34,887 bases of DNA. Origin: CAZEFK01 sp964511405 (GTDB lineage Bacteria > Pseudomonadota > Alphaproteobacteria > Elsterales > Elsteraceae). This document shows positions 6,750-14,938 of the stretch, in pieces. The translations under genes and the position numbers were made by a program. The stretch spans positions 1 through 34,887 of the forward strand of contig CAZEFK010000058.1 of assembly GCA_964511405.1 (NCBI GenBank), written 5' to 3'. The notes under the pieces were generated by a model that had not been told where the DNA came from, ran no database searches, and saw only the letters and a list, made by a program, of their open reading frames with translations. Each line of letters starts with the position of its first letter. Within the stretch, counting starts at the first letter, position 1.

Positions 6750-7988
6750 ATGTCGCAGCCTCCCGCGACCGGAGCGCCCGCGTTCCTGCGCCATGCGCTC
6801 GTCCTTGGCCTGCTGACCGCGGTCGGGCCGTTCGCCATCGACATGTACCTGCCGGCGATGCCGGCCGTCGGCGCCGACCTGAGCGCGGCACCCGACGCGG
6901 TGCTGATGAGCCTGACCGCGTTCTTCGTCCCCTTCGCGCTCGGCCAGCTGGTCTATGGCCCGGCCTCGGACCTCCTGGGCCGCAAGCCGCCGCTCTATGC
7001 CGGCCTGGTGCTGTTCCTCGCGGCCAGCCTGGGCTGCGCGCTGGCCCCCGATCTCGGCTGGCTGGTCGGCTTCCGCGCGGTCCAGGGCATGGGCGGCGCC
7101 GCCGGCATCGTGATCGCCCGGGCGATCGTGCGCGACCTGCACAGCGGCCTCGACGAGGCCCGCCTGCTGTCGCTGCTGATGCTGGTGTTCAGCGTGTCGC
7201 CGATCCTGGCGCCGCTGGTCGGCAGCGGCGTGATCGTGCTGGTCGGCTGGCGCGGCGTGTTCTGGCTGGTCAGCGCGGCGGCGCTGGCCGGGCTGGTCCT
7301 GGTCGCCGGCTTCGTGCCCGAGACCCGGCCGCCGGCGCGGCGCGCCGACAGCAGCCTCGGCGGCATGGTCACGGCCGCGCGGATCCTGGTCGCCGATCGC
7401 ACCTTCCTGGGCCTGACCTTCCTGGGCGCCTTCGCGATCTCGGGCTTTTTCGTGTTCTTGGGCAACTCGTCGTTCGTGCTGATGGGTCGTTACGGGTTGT
7501 CACCGACCGGCTACAGCCTGGTCTTCTCGGCCAATGCCGCCGCGTTCTTCATCGCCAGCCAGTTCAACGGGCGGCTGGGCGCCCGCTTCGGCCTGCGCCC
7601 GCTGGTGCGGCCGGCGGCGCTGGGCTATGCCGCCGCCACCTTGCTGCTGCTGGTGATGGTCGCCGCCGGTGTCGACGGCCTGCCGGTGCTGTGCGGCCTT
7701 CTGTTCCTGGGCTATGGCTGCGTCGGCGTCTTGCTGCCGGTGTCCTCGGTGCTGGCGCTGGCCGAGCACGGCACCGTCGCCGGCACGGCGACGTCGCTGA
7801 TGGGCACCGTGCAGCTCGCGGTCGGCGCTCTGACGATGGCGGTCAGCGGCAGTCTGGCCGACGGCACCGCCCGGCCGATGATCGCCGGCATCGCCTTGTG
7901 CGCCCTGCTGTCGGCCGTGCTGGCCCACGCGACCCTGGGCCGGGCGCCGGAGCCGGCGCGCCAGCCGGCAATCCGCCGCCCGGGATGA
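6750..7988 (+). CDS. Bcr/CflA-type multidrug efflux MFS transporter
   Basis: A 412-aa inner-membrane protein with about 12 hydrophobic segments. The sequence AIDMYLPAMPAV after TM1 and the loop GPASDLLGRKPPLYAGL between TM2 and TM3 are hallmarks of the DHA1 Bcr/CflA drug-proton antiporters. The length is normal. The ATG at 6750 is preceded by AGAGTGAG; an in-frame GTG at 6741 would add three residues. It follows the XRE-cupin gene by 71 bp on the same strand, so co-transcription is possible. The exported compound cannot be read from sequence. It converges on the repeat-protein gene with 18 bp between stops. Confidence 0.93.
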   Translation: MSQPPATGAPAFLRHALVLGLLTAVGPFAIDMYLPAMPAVGADLSAAPDAVLMSLTAFFVPFALGQLVYGPASDLLGRKPPLYAGLVLFLAASLGCALAPDLGWLVGFRAVQGMGGAAGIVIARAIVRDLHSGLDEARLLSLLMLVFSVSPILAPLVGSGVIVLVGWRGVFWLVSAAALAGLVLVAGFVPETRPPARRADSSLGGMVTAARILVADRTFLGLTFLGAFAISGFFVFLGNSSFVLMGRYGLSPTGYSLVFSANAAAFFIASQFNGRLGARFGLRPLVRPAALGYAAATLLLLVMVAAGVDGLPVLCGLLFLGYGCVGVLLPVSSVLALAEHGTVAGTATSLMGTVQLAVGALTMAVSGSLADGTARPMIAGIALCALLSAVLAHATLGRAPEPARQPAIRRPG

Positions 7989-8009
7989 CCGGCCAATGAC
8001 GCGCGGTCA
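7986..8009. terminator. Convergent-junction inverted repeat made from the two stop codons
   Basis: Arms TGACCG (7986-7991) and CGGTCA (8004-8009) contain the TGA stops of the MFS gene and of the convergent repeat-protein gene. The stem is only 6 bp and there is no T-run, so termination here is inferred from position. Confidence 0.3.
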
Positions 8010-9059
8010 GGGGATCCAGTCGCCGACGATCGGCGCCACGCGGCCCTCGAACAGGCCGCTCTGGGCATAGTGCTGCAGCGGGTTGATGCCGGCCGCGGCG
8101 ACGTCCTTGTTCTGGGCCAGGTAACCGGCGGTGCTGAAATCCGGGGCCGGATCCCGTCCCTCCTTCCAGCCGAAGGTCAGGTAATGCTGGTAGGGGTCCA
8201 TGCCCGAGGCCGCAACGTCGGGGTTCTTCTGCAGGTAGAAGAACTTGTCGAACAGCTCGAAGCGGGCGTTGGGCTGCCGGCCTTCCTTCCAGCCATAGGT
8301 CCGGAAGTGGGTCAGCGGATCGATACCGGCCGCCGCGACGTCGGGGTTGGTGCGCAGGTAATAGGCGGCGTCGAAGCTGATGGCCCCGGTGCCGTTGGGA
8401 TCGGCATCGAGCGGCGCCGAGGCGCCGACCACCGACGACAGCCCGGGCGCCGACCCGTAGTCGAACGCCAGCCGGATGACACTGCTGTTGGGATCGATGG
8501 TCGACACCGCCGTGCCGCCGAAGGCGTACAGGAAGCCGTTGTGGGGATCGGCCAGGCCCTGGATGGTCGGGTCGGTCACGTTGGACAGGGTGGTGACCGG
8601 CTGTGTGGCCGTCTTGAACGAGACCAGCGAGGTCGGGGTCACGGCGTCCATGGTGACGCCATCCGGCGCCGCAACCAGGTCGCTGACCGCGCCCGGCAGC
8701 TGGAACGACGTACGCGTCGCCTTGGCGGTCTGGGGATCCAGGGTATAGACGGCGCCGGTCGAGTCGCCGGCGTACAGCGTGCCGTCGGCATTGAAGCCCA
8801 GCGCCGTCATGGCGGTCGACGTCGGCGCGAAGGTGCCCACGAACACCGTGTGGGCGTTGGTCTGGTTGATCCGGTACAGGCTGGTGCCGCTGACCCCATA
8901 GAGCTCACCCCAAGGCGAGATCGCGATATCGGTCAGAGGATCGGTGCGCTCGGTCTGGCCCGGCAGCACGGTGACCGTCTGCTGGGCCAGGTTGACCACC
9001 CCGATGCGGCCGAAGCTGTCCAGGACTGCGACAGTGGAGGTATCTGCCTTGATCGGCAT
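8007..9059 (-). CDS. Probable surface or secreted protein: propeller-like N-terminus and three 40-aa C-terminal repeats
   Basis: A 350-aa protein of unknown function. Residues 1-225 are beta-rich and look propeller-like, with repeating units such as LTDIAISPWGELYGV, LGFNADGTLYAGD and LVAAPDGVTM. Residues 229-342 hold three repeats starting at 229, 270 and about 308, each with the pattern YxLxxNPDVAAAGxDPLxHYxxxGWKEGRxP. I recall this repeat from alphaproteobacterial secreted calcium-binding proteins and some glycosyltransferases. There is no N-terminal signal peptide; type I secretion would fit but is not shown. The start at 9059 lacks a clear ribosome binding site. A short inverted repeat lies 45 bp upstream. 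The protein is Ser/Thr/Asn-rich and poor in cysteine, consistent with an exported protein. Confidence 0.8.
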   Translation of the reverse strand: MPIKADTSTVAVLDSFGRIGVVNLAQQTVTVLPGQTERTDPLTDIAISPWGELYGVSGTSLYRINQTNAHTVFVGTFAPTSTAMTALGFNADGTLYAGDSTGAVYTLDPQTAKATRTSFQLPGAVSDLVAAPDGVTMDAVTPTSLVSFKTATQPVTTLSNVTDPTIQGLADPHNGFLYAFGGTAVSTIDPNSSVIRLAFDYGSAPGLSSVVGASAPLDADPNGTGAISFDAAYYLRTNPDVAAAGIDPLTHFRTYGWKEGRQPNARFELFDKFFYLQKNPDVAASGMDPYQHYLTFGWKEGRDPAPDFSTAGYLAQNKDVAAAGINPLQHYAQSGLFEGRVAPIVGDWIP

Positions 9060-9104
9060 GGCGGCAGGGCCTTCGACGCGAACAGTGCCGATACGCTAAG
9101 AAGG

Positions 9105-9124
9105 TCGCTTCGCCTCGCAAGCGA
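9105..9124. promoter_or_regulatory. Inverted repeat upstream of the repeat protein
   Basis: Arms TCGCTT (9105-9110) and AAGCGA (9119-9124) with an 8-base spacer, in the AT-richer 149-bp gap (9060-9208) upstream of the minus-strand repeat-protein gene. It could be an operator or a leader hairpin. I found nothing else in this gap. Confidence 0.3.
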
Positions 9125-9208
9125 AAGCTGCAATCCGTTCTGTTGATTCAATAAATGCGGTTCGCACCGGCCATGGCGGGGCGGCAGGCCAGCGAATCTG
9201 GCGCGGCG

Positions 9209-9754
9209 CTATCGTCCCAGCGACTGGCGCAGCTCCTCGATGAGCTGCCGGATGCTGCGCATATGCGGGTTGATGTCGAGCGCCGCCTGGAAGGCGCGCA
9301 GCGCGCCCTCGGCCCGCCCGGCATTGAGCAGCACCTGGCCGAGGCCGGCCAGGGCCGCGAAATGCCGGGGCTCCAGGCTCAGCACCACCTGAACGTCCTC
9401 GGCGGCGCCGACGCGGTCGCCGGCGACGAAGCGCAGGGTCGCGCGCTTGTTCCAGGCCTCGGCGAAGGTCGGATAGTGCTGGATCAGCTGGTCCAGCGCC
9501 GCCAAGGCCGGCCCTTCCTTGCCGGCGGCGAGCGCGGCGGTCGCCCGTTGCATCAGCAGGCGTGCCTTGGCATCGCCGGGCTCGGACCAGGCGTCCCAGA
9601 TGCGCTTCTCGAGGTCCTTGGCCTCGGCCAGCGACAAGGTGGTGCGCAGCCGCGCGAACAGCGCGGTCAACCGGTCCGACGAGCCGTCCAACGGCTGGGC
9701 CCCGCTCAGGAGCCGAACCATGAGCTCAGCCGCGGCGAAGGGATGCTCGCTCAT
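9209..9754 (-). CDS. Tetratricopeptide-repeat protein
   Basis: A 181-aa helical protein. From about residue 70 onward it shows TPR-like helix pairs: KARLLMQRATAALAAGKEGPALAALDQL, then FAEAWNKRATLRFVAGDRVGAAEDVQ, then FAALAGLGQVLLNAGRAEGALRAFQ and ALDINPH. TPRs are protein-protein docking modules, so no enzymatic function is implied. There is no signal peptide or membrane segment, which suggests a cytoplasmic protein. The ATG at 9754 (MSEHPFAAAEL) is chosen because the frame upstream becomes arginine- and serine-rich shadow sequence and runs into the glucokinase gene. It lies 91 bp downstream of glucokinase on the same strand. Confidence 0.85.
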   Translation of the reverse strand: MSEHPFAAAELMVRLLSGAQPLDGSSDRLTALFARLRTTLSLAEAKDLEKRIWDAWSEPGDAKARLLMQRATAALAAGKEGPALAALDQLIQHYPTFAEAWNKRATLRFVAGDRVGAAEDVQVVLSLEPRHFAALAGLGQVLLNAGRAEGALRAFQAALDINPHMRSIRQLIEELRQSLGR

Positions 9755-9845
9755 GATGCCCCTAGGGCCCCCTGGTCCGGATGGCGCCGGGCAGTGTGCC
9801 TTGGCGCCGGCGCGGCGGCAACCGCGTCGATACCGGCGCTGCCGC

Positions 9846-10841
9846 TCAACCGGGCCTGCCGAGAAGGTGATGGAGCGCGCCCAGCAGGGTGGCATCGGGG
9901 CTGACGATGATGTGGCAGGGCACCTTGGCCACGAACGGCATCTCCGGTCCCTTGGCGTCGAACCGCGCGCGAAATGGAGACTGCGGAATGATGTCGAGCA
10001 ATCGCGGGACGATGCCGCCGCCGATGAACGCGCCGCCGGTGGCGGCAAAGGTCAGCACCATGTCGCCGGCGAAGGCGCCCAGCGCCCCCAGGAACATATC
10101 AAGCGTCTCGCGACAGCGCTGGCAGCTGCCGTCGAGGCCCTGGCGGGTAATGGCATCGGCCGGCAGCATTGGCTGGGCCACGCCGTCGACCAGGGCCAGC
10201 CCCTCATGCAGCAGCGACAGGCCGCTGCCGCAGAGCAGCCGCTCGTTCGAGATGCGGCCGCCGAATCGCGGGGCCAGCGCCCGCACCACCGCCCATTCGC
10301 GCTCCGTCGAGGCCGCGAACGCGGTGTGGCCGCCTTCGCCCGGCACCGGCAGCCAAGCCGCGCCCACCGGCACCAGCCCGGCCACGCCCAGGCCGGTGCC
10401 GGGGCCCAGCACCGTCATGGGGCAAGCAGGCAGCCGCGCCGGTCCGGCGCCGACCGGCGCCAGATCGGCGGCGGCCAGCGCCGGCAGCGCTGTCGCCAGC
10501 GCCTGGAAATCGTTCAGGATGATCAGGCAGTCCAGCCCGAACCGGCGGCGCAGCGCCTCGATCGAGAAGCGCCACGGACGGTTGGTGATCTGGACGGTGT
10601 CGCCCAGCACCGGTCCCGCCACCGCCAGGCAGGCGGCCTTGGGCTTGACGCCGGTGCACTCGAGATACCGGGCAATCCCGGACTCGAGGTCGGGCAGCTC
10701 GTCGGCGACCTGGTACAGGCAGTGGCCCAGCCGACCGCCGTCATTCACCGCCAAACGCAGATTGGTGCCGCCGACGTCCCCGACCAGGGCCAAGTCCCAC
10801 AGCCCTGATTCGGCGCCGGACTCAGGAGAAGTGCTGCCCAT
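9846..10841 (-). CDS. glk: Glucokinase
   Basis: Predicted ATP-dependent glucose 6-kinase, 331 aa, of the bacterial Glk family. It has the phosphate-binding GDVGGTNLRLAV (21-32), LAVAGPVLGD and ITNRPW for sugar binding, LIILNDFQALA with the catalytic Asp, the second phosphate loop VLGPGTGLGVAGL, PGEGGHTAFA, and GGGIVPRLLDI near the C-terminus. The ATG at 10841 gives the normal family length. In-frame GTG (10853) and TTG (10901) starts further upstream would add extra residues that do not resemble the family. It is divergent from an exported-protein gene. Confidence 0.93.
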   Translation of the reverse strand: MGSTSPESGAESGLWDLALVGDVGGTNLRLAVNDGGRLGHCLYQVADELPDLESGIARYLECTGVKPKAACLAVAGPVLGDTVQITNRPWRFSIEALRRRFGLDCLIILNDFQALATALPALAAADLAPVGAGPARLPACPMTVLGPGTGLGVAGLVPVGAAWLPVPGEGGHTAFAASTEREWAVVRALAPRFGGRISNERLLCGSGLSLLHEGLALVDGVAQPMLPADAITRQGLDGSCQRCRETLDMFLGALGAFAGDMVLTFAATGGAFIGGGIVPRLLDIIPQSPFRARFDAKGPEMPFVAKVPCHIIVSPDATLLGALHHLLGRPG

Positions 10842-10955
10842 TGCGTTCACACGACGCCACGCGATGGCCGGCAAACTGGCGACCACGGCGCCTCTCGTCA
10901 AGCCGCGGCCCAGGCTGACGCGGTCGCACCCACCATGCTAGGAACCCGGGGTCCC

Positions 10956-11867
10956 ATGCCCCGCCCCCTCGTCCGACCGATCCGCCTGGCCTTGGCCGCA
11001 GCCCTGCTGTCCGGGCCGGCCGCCGCCGACCCCGGCGACGGCCTCAACATGGCGTCGATCGCGGGGCTGATCCAGGCCTGGACGGCGCGCGGCGCGGCAA
11101 CACCGGCGGAGCTGACGCTCGCGGTCCATCGTCTCCTTCAGGCGCCGCCCGGCCCGAGCACGGCCGAGGACTCCGAGGCTGGGCGCACCGAGCTGGGGGC
11201 CACGGATCCCGCAACCGGTTGCCGGCCGCTCGTCCAGACCGCACCGATCCGCGGCCGGTCGGTCACGCTGGTCGCCTCGGCCTGCCCCGGCCCGGCCGGG
11301 TGGGCGCTCATGGACTTGCGCGATCGCGACGCACCGCCGCCCGCTCATCCCCCGCCCACCCCGGCCGCCGCCGCCCGGCCCGAGCCGGTGCGCGTGCGCC
11401 CCCTGGCCGTAGCCCCCGCCTGGCAGGGCGGCCTGTTCGAGATCCCGGCGCCCCCCGGGGTCGCGCCGGCGCGACCCCGGGCCCGCTACTGCGCCGTCGC
11501 CATCACCTTCGGCGACGGCGCCACCCTGCAGGTCCGCCAGGATGCCGACACGATCGCGGTCATCGTCATCCCGCCACCGGCCCATGCGCCGCTCGATCCG
11601 GCCCGCCGCGCGCTCTATGCCGCCTTCGACCGCAACGCAGCGGTCAAGCTGTCGGCGGCGGCCGACGGCGACCGCACCGTCGTCTCGGCGCCAGCCACCG
11701 ACCACGCGTTCCTCAAGAATTTCATCGCCGGCAGCATCCTGGAGATCGGCACCGATCCGGCCCATCTCCTGGGCCCGTACAGTCTCAAGGGCAGTCAGCA
11801 GTCGCTGGAGGCCATGGCCCAGTGCGCGGCACAGGCGTTCGCGCCGCAGCGCCCGCCTCGGGGATGA
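10956..11867 (+). CDS. Exported protein of unknown function
   Basis: I do not recognise this 303-aa protein. The first 24 residues (MPRPLVRPIRLALAAALLSGPAAA) look like a Sec signal peptide with an AAA/DP cleavage site. A helical region (about 30-65) follows, then a small domain (80-122) containing two cysteines. A Pro/Ala-rich linker (127-145) leads to a C-terminal domain (155-303) with two further cysteines. The pairs could form disulfides in the periplasm. The ATG at 10956 is preferred over the ATG at 10935 because it follows AGGAACCCGGGG and starts the signal peptide cleanly. It precedes HtrA by 62 bp on the same strand, so an envelope role is plausible but unproven. Confidence 0.8.
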   Translation: MPRPLVRPIRLALAAALLSGPAAADPGDGLNMASIAGLIQAWTARGAATPAELTLAVHRLLQAPPGPSTAEDSEAGRTELGATDPATGCRPLVQTAPIRGRSVTLVASACPGPAGWALMDLRDRDAPPPAHPPPTPAAAARPEPVRVRPLAVAPAWQGGLFEIPAPPGVAPARPRARYCAVAITFGDGATLQVRQDADTIAVIVIPPPAHAPLDPARRALYAAFDRNAAVKLSAAADGDRTVVSAPATDHAFLKNFIAGSILEIGTDPAHLLGPYSLKGSQQSLEAMAQCAAQAFAPQRPPRG

Positions 11868-11929
11868 CAGCTGCGGCGCACACTCCCACGTTATTGTGGG
11901 GAAGCCGTCGGAAACCGGGGAGACGGGGG

Positions 11930-13030
11930 ATGAGGACAGCGTGGCGGGTGACGGCGCTCGGCCTGGCCGCAGCCTTGTGGATCGCGCCGGCCGGGCCGGC
12001 CCGCAGTACCTTGCCGTCGGACATCCCGACGGTCGCGCCGGTGTTGCGCGAGGTCACGCCGGGTGTGGTCAACATCGCCGTGCGCCAGCGCGTCCGCGTC
12101 GCCGAGAACCCGCTGATGCAGGATCCCTTCTTCCGCCAGTTCTTCGGGCTGCGGGGGGCCCAGCCACGCGAGCGCGAGACCGAGGCCGCGGGCTCCGGCG
12201 TGATCGTCGACGCCCAGCGCGGCTACGTCCTGACCAACAACCACGTGGTCGAGGACGCCGACGTCATCGAGGTCACGACCAAGGACAAGCGCCGGTTCCG
12301 GGGCCGGCTGGTCGGGCGCGATCCCCACACCGACATTGCCGTGGTCAAGATCGACGCCAGCAACCTGGTCGCCGTGCCGCTGGGCGACAGCGACCAGCTC
12401 GAGGTCGGCGACTTCGTGCTGGCCATCGGCAATCCCTTCGCCCTCGGCCAGACCGTCACCTCGGGCATCGTCAGCGCCCTGCACCAGACCGGGCTGAAGA
12501 TCGAGGACAACGAGGACTTCATCCAGACCGACGCGCCGATCAACCCCGGCAATTCGGGTGGCGCCCTGATCGACCTGCGCGGCCGCCTGATCGGCATCAA
12601 CACCGCCATCCTGGCGCCGAGCGGCGGCAATGTCGGCATCGGCTTCGCGGTGCCGATCAACATGGCGCGCACGGTGATGGAGCAGATCATCGCCCATGGC
12701 CAGGTCCGGCATGGCCGCATCGGCATCGGCATCGAGGACGTGACGCCCGATCTCGCCGCCGCGGCGGGAACCCAGCGGTCGGACGGCGCCATCGTCACCC
12801 AGGTGCGGCCGGGATCGCCCGCCGAGCGCGCCGGGATCCGGACCGGCGACGTCGTCGTCGCCCTGAACGGGCAGCCGATCCACAGCGCGTCCCAGCTCGG
12901 CAGCCGGATCGACCTGGCCCAGGTCGGCGAGCGCGTGCAGCTCACGCTCGAACGGAACGGCCGCCAACGGACCGTGGCCGCGGTGGTGGCGCCGGTGCCG
13001 CCGAACGAAGAGCAGCAGCAGGCGGAGTAA
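11930..13030 (+). CDS. HtrA/DegP-family periplasmic serine endoprotease (single PDZ)
   Basis: A 366-aa envelope quality-control protease. Residues 1-26 form a signal peptide or anchor (WRVTALGLAAALWIAPAGPA). The trypsin-like domain has catalytic His105 (LTNNHVVED), Asp135 (HTDIAVVK) and Ser209 (NPGNSGGAL), with LGDSDQLEVGDFVLAIGNPF between them. One PDZ domain follows (about 262-355, GRIGIGIEDVTPDLA to LNGQPIHSASQL). A single PDZ makes it closer to DegS or short DegQ-like proteins than to two-PDZ DegP. The LA loop is short but retains the FFRQFFG motif. The start lies after GGGGAGACGGGGG. It is followed by a hydrolase gene after only 4 bp, indicating an operon. Confidence 0.95.
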   Translation: MRTAWRVTALGLAAALWIAPAGPARSTLPSDIPTVAPVLREVTPGVVNIAVRQRVRVAENPLMQDPFFRQFFGLRGAQPRERETEAAGSGVIVDAQRGYVLTNNHVVEDADVIEVTTKDKRRFRGRLVGRDPHTDIAVVKIDASNLVAVPLGDSDQLEVGDFVLAIGNPFALGQTVTSGIVSALHQTGLKIEDNEDFIQTDAPINPGNSGGALIDLRGRLIGINTAILAPSGGNVGIGFAVPINMARTVMEQIIAHGQVRHGRIGIGIEDVTPDLAAAAGTQRSDGAIVTQVRPGSPAERAGIRTGDVVVALNGQPIHSASQLGSRIDLAQVGERVQLTLERNGRQRTVAAVVAPVPPNEEQQQAE

Positions 13031-13034
13031 GGCC

Positions 13035-13925
13035 ATGAAATCCGTGCGCGCGGGCGTCCTGGAGATCGCCTACCACGAGTCCGGGCCCGCGGACGGCTGG
13101 CCGGCCGTGCTGCTGCACGGCTTCCCCTACGACATCCATGCCTATGACGCGGTGGCGCCGCGGCTCGCGGCCGCCGGCGCCCGCGTCCTGGTCCCCTATC
13201 TCCGTGGCTACGGACCGACCCGCTTCCTGTCGCCCGACACCCCGCGCTCCGGCCAGCAGGCAGCACTCGGCCATGACCTGCTGGCATTCCTGGACGCGCT
13301 GGATGTCCCCGCGGCGGCGTTGGCCGGCTATGACTGGGGCGGCCGCGCCGCCTGCATCGTCGCGGCGCTGTGGCCTGAACGCGCCCGATGCCTGGTCTCT
13401 GCCAACGGCTACAACATCCAGGACATCGCCGCGGCCGCCCAGCCGATCGCGCCGGAAGACGAGCACCGCTACTGGTACCAGTATTATTTCCACGGCGAGC
13501 GGGGGCGCGCCGGCCTCGCCCGCAACCGCCGCCCCCTCTGTCGCCTGCTCTGGCGGCTGTGGTCGCCGACCTGGGCGTTCGACGACGCGACGTTCGAGCA
13601 GACCGCTCCGTCGTTCGACAATCCCGACTTCGTTGATGTGGTGATCCAGTCCTACCGGCACCGCTTCGGGCTGGCGCCCGGCGATCCGGCGGTCGAGGCG
13701 ACCGAGCGCCGCCTTGCGGCGCAGCCGCCGATCCCGGTACCGACCATCACCCTGGACCCGGCCGACGACGGCGTCATGCCAAGCGGCGGCAGCGCCCACC
13801 ATGCCCCGCACTTCACCGGCCGCCACGAGCACCGGGTGGTCCCCGGCGCCGGCCACAACCTGCCGCAGGAGGCCCCCGAGGCCTTCGCCGACGCCGTGCT
13901 GGCGGCCATGGCGTGGTCGCGTTAG
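13035..13925 (+). CDS. Alpha/beta hydrolase (epoxide hydrolase / haloalkane dehalogenase-like)
   Basis: A 296-aa alpha/beta-hydrolase. HGFPYD (28-33) forms the oxyanion region. The nucleophile elbow is GYDWGG, placing Asp100 rather than Ser at the nucleophile position, as in epoxide hydrolases and haloalkane dehalogenases. His274 in GAGHNLPQE is the general base, and the acid is probably Asp241, Asp244 or Asp245 (DPADDG). The cap region (130-230) is rich in Tyr and Trp. It follows HtrA by 4 bp. Whether the substrate is an epoxide, a haloalkane or an ester cannot be told from these motifs. Confidence 0.9.
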   Translation: MKSVRAGVLEIAYHESGPADGWPAVLLHGFPYDIHAYDAVAPRLAAAGARVLVPYLRGYGPTRFLSPDTPRSGQQAALGHDLLAFLDALDVPAAALAGYDWGGRAACIVAALWPERARCLVSANGYNIQDIAAAAQPIAPEDEHRYWYQYYFHGERGRAGLARNRRPLCRLLWRLWSPTWAFDDATFEQTAPSFDNPDFVDVVIQSYRHRFGLAPGDPAVEATERRLAAQPPIPVPTITLDPADDGVMPSGGSAHHAPHFTGRHEHRVVPGAGHNLPQEAPEAFADAVLAAMAWSR

Positions 13926-13952
13926 AGACCACGCGGGAGTAGGATGGCCGCC

Positions 13953-14150
13953 ATGAGCAATCCCGAAGTCCTCGCCGCCCTCCGGCGGCTGGAGCTAGGT
14001 ACCGTGCGCGAGATGGGCAGTCTGCGCGTCGAGATCGTCGAGTTGCGCGGCAAGGTCTCCCAGCTGCCGACCCTGGTGCCGATCATCGCCACGGTGCTGG
14101 CGGTGAACGCGCTCTCGTTCGGCGTCGCGAACCTGCTGGCGCGCCACTGA
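13953..14150 (+). CDS. Small coiled-coil membrane protein
   Basis: A 65-aa protein with a heptad-like amphipathic helix at about residues 8-37 (LRRLELGTVREMGSLRVEIVE) and one hydrophobic membrane segment at about 40-63, ending in ARH. There is no family match I can name. The ATG at 13953 gives a clean N-terminus (MSNPEV); an in-frame ATG at 13944 would add three residues but abuts the GGGAGTAGG ribosome binding site. It lies between the hydrolase and a secreted protease on the same strand. Its stop codon sits 17 bp before the annotated protease start, and overlaps a possible earlier start for that protease. A coupled function with the protease is only suggested by position. Confidence 0.7.
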   Translation: MSNPEVLAALRRLELGTVREMGSLRVEIVELRGKVSQLPTLVPIIATVLAVNALSFGVANLLARH

Positions 14151-14167
14151 AGATCGCCGTCCTCCTG

Positions 14168-14917
14168 ATGGCGCTGCTGGTCGCCGCGGCCGCCCCGGCG
14201 CCGGAGCGGCCTTTGCTGCCCGGCGTCGGCCCGGTCGACCCGCGCGTGCCGGTGGACGCCACGGCCGCGCCCTGGCGCGCCATCGGCCGCGTGCAGGGGC
14301 AGATCGGCAACGACGCCCGGTGGACCTGCACCGGTTTTCTGATCGGCCCTCGGCTGGCCATGACCGCCGCGCACTGCCTTTACAATCCGCGCACCCGCGG
14401 CTTCATGCGGCCGTCATCGGTGCATTTCCTGCTGGGCTATGAGCGCGGCGGCTACCCCGCCCACACCGTCCTGACCGCCCTGGCCGTGGCGCCGGGATAC
14501 GACCCCGCGCATGGCGCGGACACCCTGGGCGCTGATTGGGCCGTCCTGCTGCTGGCCGAGCCGCTGGGCACGCCGGACCGGATCCTGGCCCTGGCGCCCG
14601 CCGACGAGCGCGAGTTCGGCCGGCTCAGCCTGGGCGGCTACGATCAGGACCGCATCGAAATGATCGAAGCCGACCTCGACTGCACGCTCGGCGCGTGGGA
14701 AGCCGATCGCGGTGGCCGGCCGCTGATCCGCCATACCTGCAGCGGTACCCATGGCACCAGCGGCGCCCCTCTGCTGGCGCGCCGCGGCAGCGCTTGGGTC
14801 GTGGTCGGCCTGCAGGTGGCAGCCGCCCGTGGCCGGTCCGCTGGCCTCGCGGTCCCGGCCGTCACCCTCAAGCAGATCGAGCGCCAGGCCCTGGCCTGGA
14901 TCGGGCCACCCAGCTGA
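14168..14917 (+). CDS. Secreted trypsin-like serine protease (S1 family, V8-like)
   Basis: A 249-aa protease with the complete triad: His69 (MTAAHC), Asp123 (GADWAVLLL) and Ser198 (GTSGAPLL, variant of GDSGGP). Cys54-Cys70 and Cys172-Cys191 are likely disulfide pairs, so it should act outside the cytoplasm. From the ATG at 14168 the N-terminus (MALLVAAAAPA) is hydrophobic but lacks the usual positive charge. Reading back in frame to a CTG at 14147 gives LKIAVLLMALLVAAAAPA, a far better signal peptide, and this CTG overlaps the stop codon of the preceding small gene. I list the ATG as the conservative start. The protein converges on a receiver-domain gene. Confidence 0.88.
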   Translation: MALLVAAAAPAPERPLLPGVGPVDPRVPVDATAAPWRAIGRVQGQIGNDARWTCTGFLIGPRLAMTAAHCLYNPRTRGFMRPSSVHFLLGYERGGYPAHTVLTALAVAPGYDPAHGADTLGADWAVLLLAEPLGTPDRILALAPADEREFGRLSLGGYDQDRIEMIEADLDCTLGAWEADRGGRPLIRHTCSGTHGTSGAPLLARRGSAWVVVGLQVAAARGRSAGLAVPAVTLKQIERQALAWIGPPS

Positions 14918-14938
14918 CCGACGGGGCTGACCTACGGG
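14913..14938. repeat. 13-bp tandem duplication at the protease / receiver convergent junction
   Basis: GCTGACCGACGGG (14913-14925) is followed directly by GCTGACCTACGGG (14926-14938), a 12 of 13 match. The first copy contains the protease stop codon, and the second contains the stop of the convergent receiver gene. It is probably a local slippage duplication. Confidence 0.6.

Noticed and set aside
11885..11900. A small dyad CCCAC/GTGGG before the HtrA gene, considered as a terminator or stress-response operator.
   Set aside because: Only 5 bp of stem and no T-run. It does not match a sigma-E or EcfG promoter pattern I could recognise.
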